Origin: CAYUIG01 sp964444685
Lineage (GTDB): Bacteria; Gemmatimonadota; Gemmatimonadetes; Longimicrobiales; RSA9
Reading direction: 5' to 3'
DNA length: 24,767 nucleotides
Assembly: GCA_964444685.1 (NCBI GenBank)
Contig: CAYUIG010000047.1
Span: 1-24,767, forward strand
The notes under the pieces are model-generated. The model did no database searches, was not told the origin of the DNA, and saw nothing but the letters and a program-made list of their open reading frames with translations. Below, piece after piece: positions 23,137-24,767 of this stretch. Every line of letters begins with the position of its first letter. The first letter of the stretch is position 1. The translations under genes and the position numbers were made by a program.

Positions 23137-23173
23137 CCAACTTGCGCAACCCCCGCGGTAGTGCCAACTTGGC
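23137..23173. promoter_or_regulatory. Repeated CCAACTTG sites in the Eis/thiolase divergent gap
   Basis: CCAACTTG occurs at 23137-23144 and 23164-23171, 27 bases apart. The first runs into the palindrome TTGCGCAA (23142-23149), and the second is in the palindrome GCCAA-C-TTGGC (23163-23173). Placement between two divergent starts suggests an operator pair; no promoter boxes could be set with confidence. Confidence 0.35.
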
Positions 23174-23218
23174 CGCGCCCGGGGGGCGTGGCGGGCGCTC
23201 GACCGGGGAAGGAGGCGC

Positions 23219-24502
23219 ATGGAGGGACGCAGGGTCGCGGTGGTCGAAGGGTGCCGGACTCCCTTCTGCAAGGCCGGCACGGCGTTCCGGGACATGAGGC
23301 CCTCGCAGCTCGGCACGATCGCGGTGCGCGAGCTGATCGCTCGCGCCGAGCTGGACCCGGCCGAAGTCGACGAGCTGATTTTCGGCACCGTCCTCCCCTC
23401 CATCCTCGAGCCCAACGTCGCCCGCGAAGTCGTGCTCGGCGCGGGGCTGCCCGCAAGCGTGCCGGCGTACACGGTGGGCCGCGCGTGCGCGTCGTCCAAC
23501 CAGGCGATCACGTCGGGCGTGGACATCATTGCGCGCGGCTACGGCGACGTCGTGATCGCGGGCGGCGTAGAGATCCTGTCCGACGTGCCGATGCTGCTGT
23601 CGAAGCGGCTGCGCGATGCGCTGCTGAAGGCGTCGCGCGCGAAGGGGCTGCCGGCGAAGCTGAGTGCGCTCGCGAGTGTGCGGCCGAAGGACCTCGCGCC
23701 GATCGTACCGGCGATCGCGGAGCCGTCGACGGGCGAGACGATGGGCGAGAGTGCCGAGCGGATGGCGAAGGAGAACGGCATTCCGCGCGCGGAGCAGGAC
23801 CGCTGGGCGTTGCGCTCCCACAGGCTCGCGGCGCAGGGCACGGCGGATGGCAGGCTGAAGGAAGACATCGTGCCGACGTACGTTCCGCCGAAGTTCGAGA
23901 ACGTCGTCACGAGCGACAATGGCATTCGCGAGGACACGTCGCTCGAGAAGCTCGCGGCGCTGCCGCCGGTGTTCGACAGGAAGTACGGCAGCGTGACGGC
24001 GGGCAACTCGTCGCCGCTGACGGATGGCGCGAGCGCGGTGCTGCTGATGAGCGAGGAGAAGGCGAGGTCGCTCGGCTACGAGCCGCTCGGATACATCCGG
24101 AGCTGGGCGTACACCGCGCTGCCGCCGAGCGGACAGCTTCTCCAGGGCCCGGCGTATGCAGCGCCGCTCGCACTCGATCGTGCGGGTGTGACGATGCAGG
24201 ACGTCGAACTGTGGGAGGTGCACGAGGCGTTCGCGGCGCAGGTGCTGTCGAATTTCCAGGCGCTGGACTCCGACGAGTTCGCGCGCACGGAACTCGGCCG
24301 CGACCGTCGCGTGGGCCTGCCCGATGAGGACCGCATCAACGTGATGGGCGGGAGCATTGCGATCGGCCACCCGTTCGGCGCAACGGGCGCGCGGCTGACC
24401 ATGACGCTGCTGCACGAGATGCGGCGGCGGTCGCTCGCGCTCGGACTGATCACCGTGTGCGCCGCGGGCGCCATGGGCTTCGCGATGGTGCTCGAGCGCT
24501 GA
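23219..24502 (+). CDS. fadI: Acetyl-CoA C-acyltransferase (thiolase), FadI-like
   Basis: The 427-residue thiolase has nucleophile C90 in GRACASSNQAI, H335 in VHEAFAAQVL, H384 in GGSIAIGHPFGATGARL and the second active-site Cys C414 in VCAAGAMGF. HEAFAAQ, rather than NEAFA, and the overall length point to the FadI/trifunctional-enzyme beta-subunit branch, which cleaves 3-ketoacyl-CoA in beta-oxidation. A plain acetyl-CoA acetyltransferase role cannot be excluded, since no FadJ-type partner is in the window. ATG 23219 has AAGGAGG at 23209-23215. It is divergent from the Eis-like gene and followed after 62 bases by another gene in the same direction. Cytoplasmic. Confidence 0.92.
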   Translation: MEGRRVAVVEGCRTPFCKAGTAFRDMRPSQLGTIAVRELIARAELDPAEVDELIFGTVLPSILEPNVAREVVLGAGLPASVPAYTVGRACASSNQAITSGVDIIARGYGDVVIAGGVEILSDVPMLLSKRLRDALLKASRAKGLPAKLSALASVRPKDLAPIVPAIAEPSTGETMGESAERMAKENGIPRAEQDRWALRSHRLAAQGTADGRLKEDIVPTYVPPKFENVVTSDNGIREDTSLEKLAALPPVFDRKYGSVTAGNSSPLTDGASAVLLMSEEKARSLGYEPLGYIRSWAYTALPPSGQLLQGPAYAAPLALDRAGVTMQDVELWEVHEAFAAQVLSNFQALDSDEFARTELGRDRRVGLPDEDRINVMGGSIAIGHPFGATGARLTMTLLHEMRRRSLALGLITVCAAGAMGFAMVLER

Positions 24503-24512
24503 CTGTTTTCGC

Positions 24513-24533
24513 CGGCCGGGGGCGACCCGGCCG
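24513..24533 (+). terminator. GC hairpin after the thiolase gene
   Basis: CGGCCGGG (24513-24520) and CCCGGCCG (24526-24533) form a perfect 8-bp stem with a five-base loop, beginning 11 bases after the thiolase stop. There is no T-run behind it, so it may be a weak or factor-dependent terminator or an mRNA-stabilising end. Confidence 0.4.
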
Positions 24534-24535
24534 CG

Positions 24536-24547
24536 AGTTACGTAACT
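24536..24547. promoter_or_regulatory. 12-bp perfect palindrome before the last gene
   Basis: AGTTACGTAACT is a perfect 12-bp palindrome, AT-rich for this window, lying 17 bases before the ATG at 24565. It could be an operator for the last gene. It overlaps the place where a leader or promoter would be. Confidence 0.4.
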
Positions 24548-24564
24548 GAACGACGGAGACCCCG

Positions 24565-24767
24565 ATGGCTGCGTCCACGCTCGAACGGGACGACCTCTCG
24601 ATCTACGTCATCGCTGGCGTACCCAGATCCTTCAAGAGCAAGCTCCAGAAGTTCGTCGACGCCGAGACGAAGGAGTCGGGCGAGGTGGTGCTGGTCGACA
24701 AGGAGCTGGCGGAGTGGGTGATCGCGAAGCTGCGTGACGAGAAGCGGCCCGCGAAGGATCGTACACC
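24565..24767 (+). CDS. Unrecognised protein, 5' part only
   Basis: ATG 24565 has GGAG at 24555-24558, a good distance away, and opens a frame that runs off the right edge after 67 codons. The visible part starts LERDDLSIYVIAGVP, then a basic helix (RSFKSKLQKFVDAE), a short strand (GEVVLVDKELAEWVIAKLRDEK) and a basic end. I do not recognise it. It follows the thiolase in the same direction, but the hairpin and palindrome in between suggest it may have its own promoter. Confidence 0.6.
   Translation, partial: MAASTLERDDLSIYVIAGVPRSFKSKLQKFVDAETKESGEVVLVDKELAEWVIAKLRDEKRPAKDRT

Noticed and set aside
21310..23529. Minus-strand open frame (739 codons) spanning the ends of the regulator, Eis-like and thiolase genes
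   Set aside because: It crosses three supported genes in other frames and has no domain; the Eis-like gene uses another frame of this strand.

Overview
The window looks like chromosomal DNA from a high-GC, Gram-negative-type bacterium. The best guess is a member of Gemmatimonadota or a similar soil lineage. This is inferred from the strong G/C third-position bias, a BTAD-type regulator fused to an ATPase-like domain and TPR repeats, a SufU-type SUF operon with an embedded Rieske protein, and a PBP4-type peptidase with a weak lipobox. No rRNA, tRNA, CRISPR array, transposase or phage gene was seen, and genes are packed tightly with many start/stop overlaps.

Layout. 1-2905 (+): the end of a GAF-domain gene, then a LACTB2-like metallo-beta-lactamase-fold hydrolase, an M20 (carboxypeptidase G2-like) peptidase and a COG3375-like acetyltransferase, the last three overlapping head to tail. 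2878-6371 (-): a polytopic GAF-GGDEF diguanylate cyclase whose end overlaps the acetyltransferase convergently, and a PLP-dependent aromatic-amino-acid-type decarboxylase. 6441-9087 (+): an envelope cassette of a PBP4-type D-Ala-D-Ala carboxypeptidase, a small single-span membrane protein and a PAP2 phosphatase, coupled by ATGA and GTGA overlaps. 9087-9363: a roughly 280-bp imperfect inverted-repeat element filling a convergent gap. 9370-10227 (-): a patatin-like phospholipase.

10253-15793 (+): a SUF iron-sulfur cluster operon in the order sufC, sufB, sufD, Rieske protein, sufS, sufU. It has a good sigma-70-like promoter with a Fur-box-like sequence across the predicted transcription start. 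SufBCD would be the scaffold complex, SufS the cysteine desulfurase and SufU its sulfur-transfer partner. The gap between the Rieske gene and sufS consists entirely of five tandem heptamers that carry the sufS ribosome-binding site.

15799-17512 (-): a hipBA toxin-antitoxin operon whose promoter carries regularly spaced CGATCG palindromes, one of them between the -35 and -10 boxes. 17651-21888: a small uncharacterised protein (-) divergent from a 1280-residue BTAD regulator (+) with one central transmembrane segment. 21885-24502: an Eis-like acetyltransferase (-) divergent from a FadI-like thiolase (+). The window ends inside a small unrecognised gene starting at 24565.

Most of the window is ordinary chromosomal content. 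The parts most worth follow-up are the heptamer array in the suf operon, the hip operator array, the inverted-repeat element, the membrane-tethered regulator with its divergent small gene, and the diguanylate cyclase with an altered inhibitory site.
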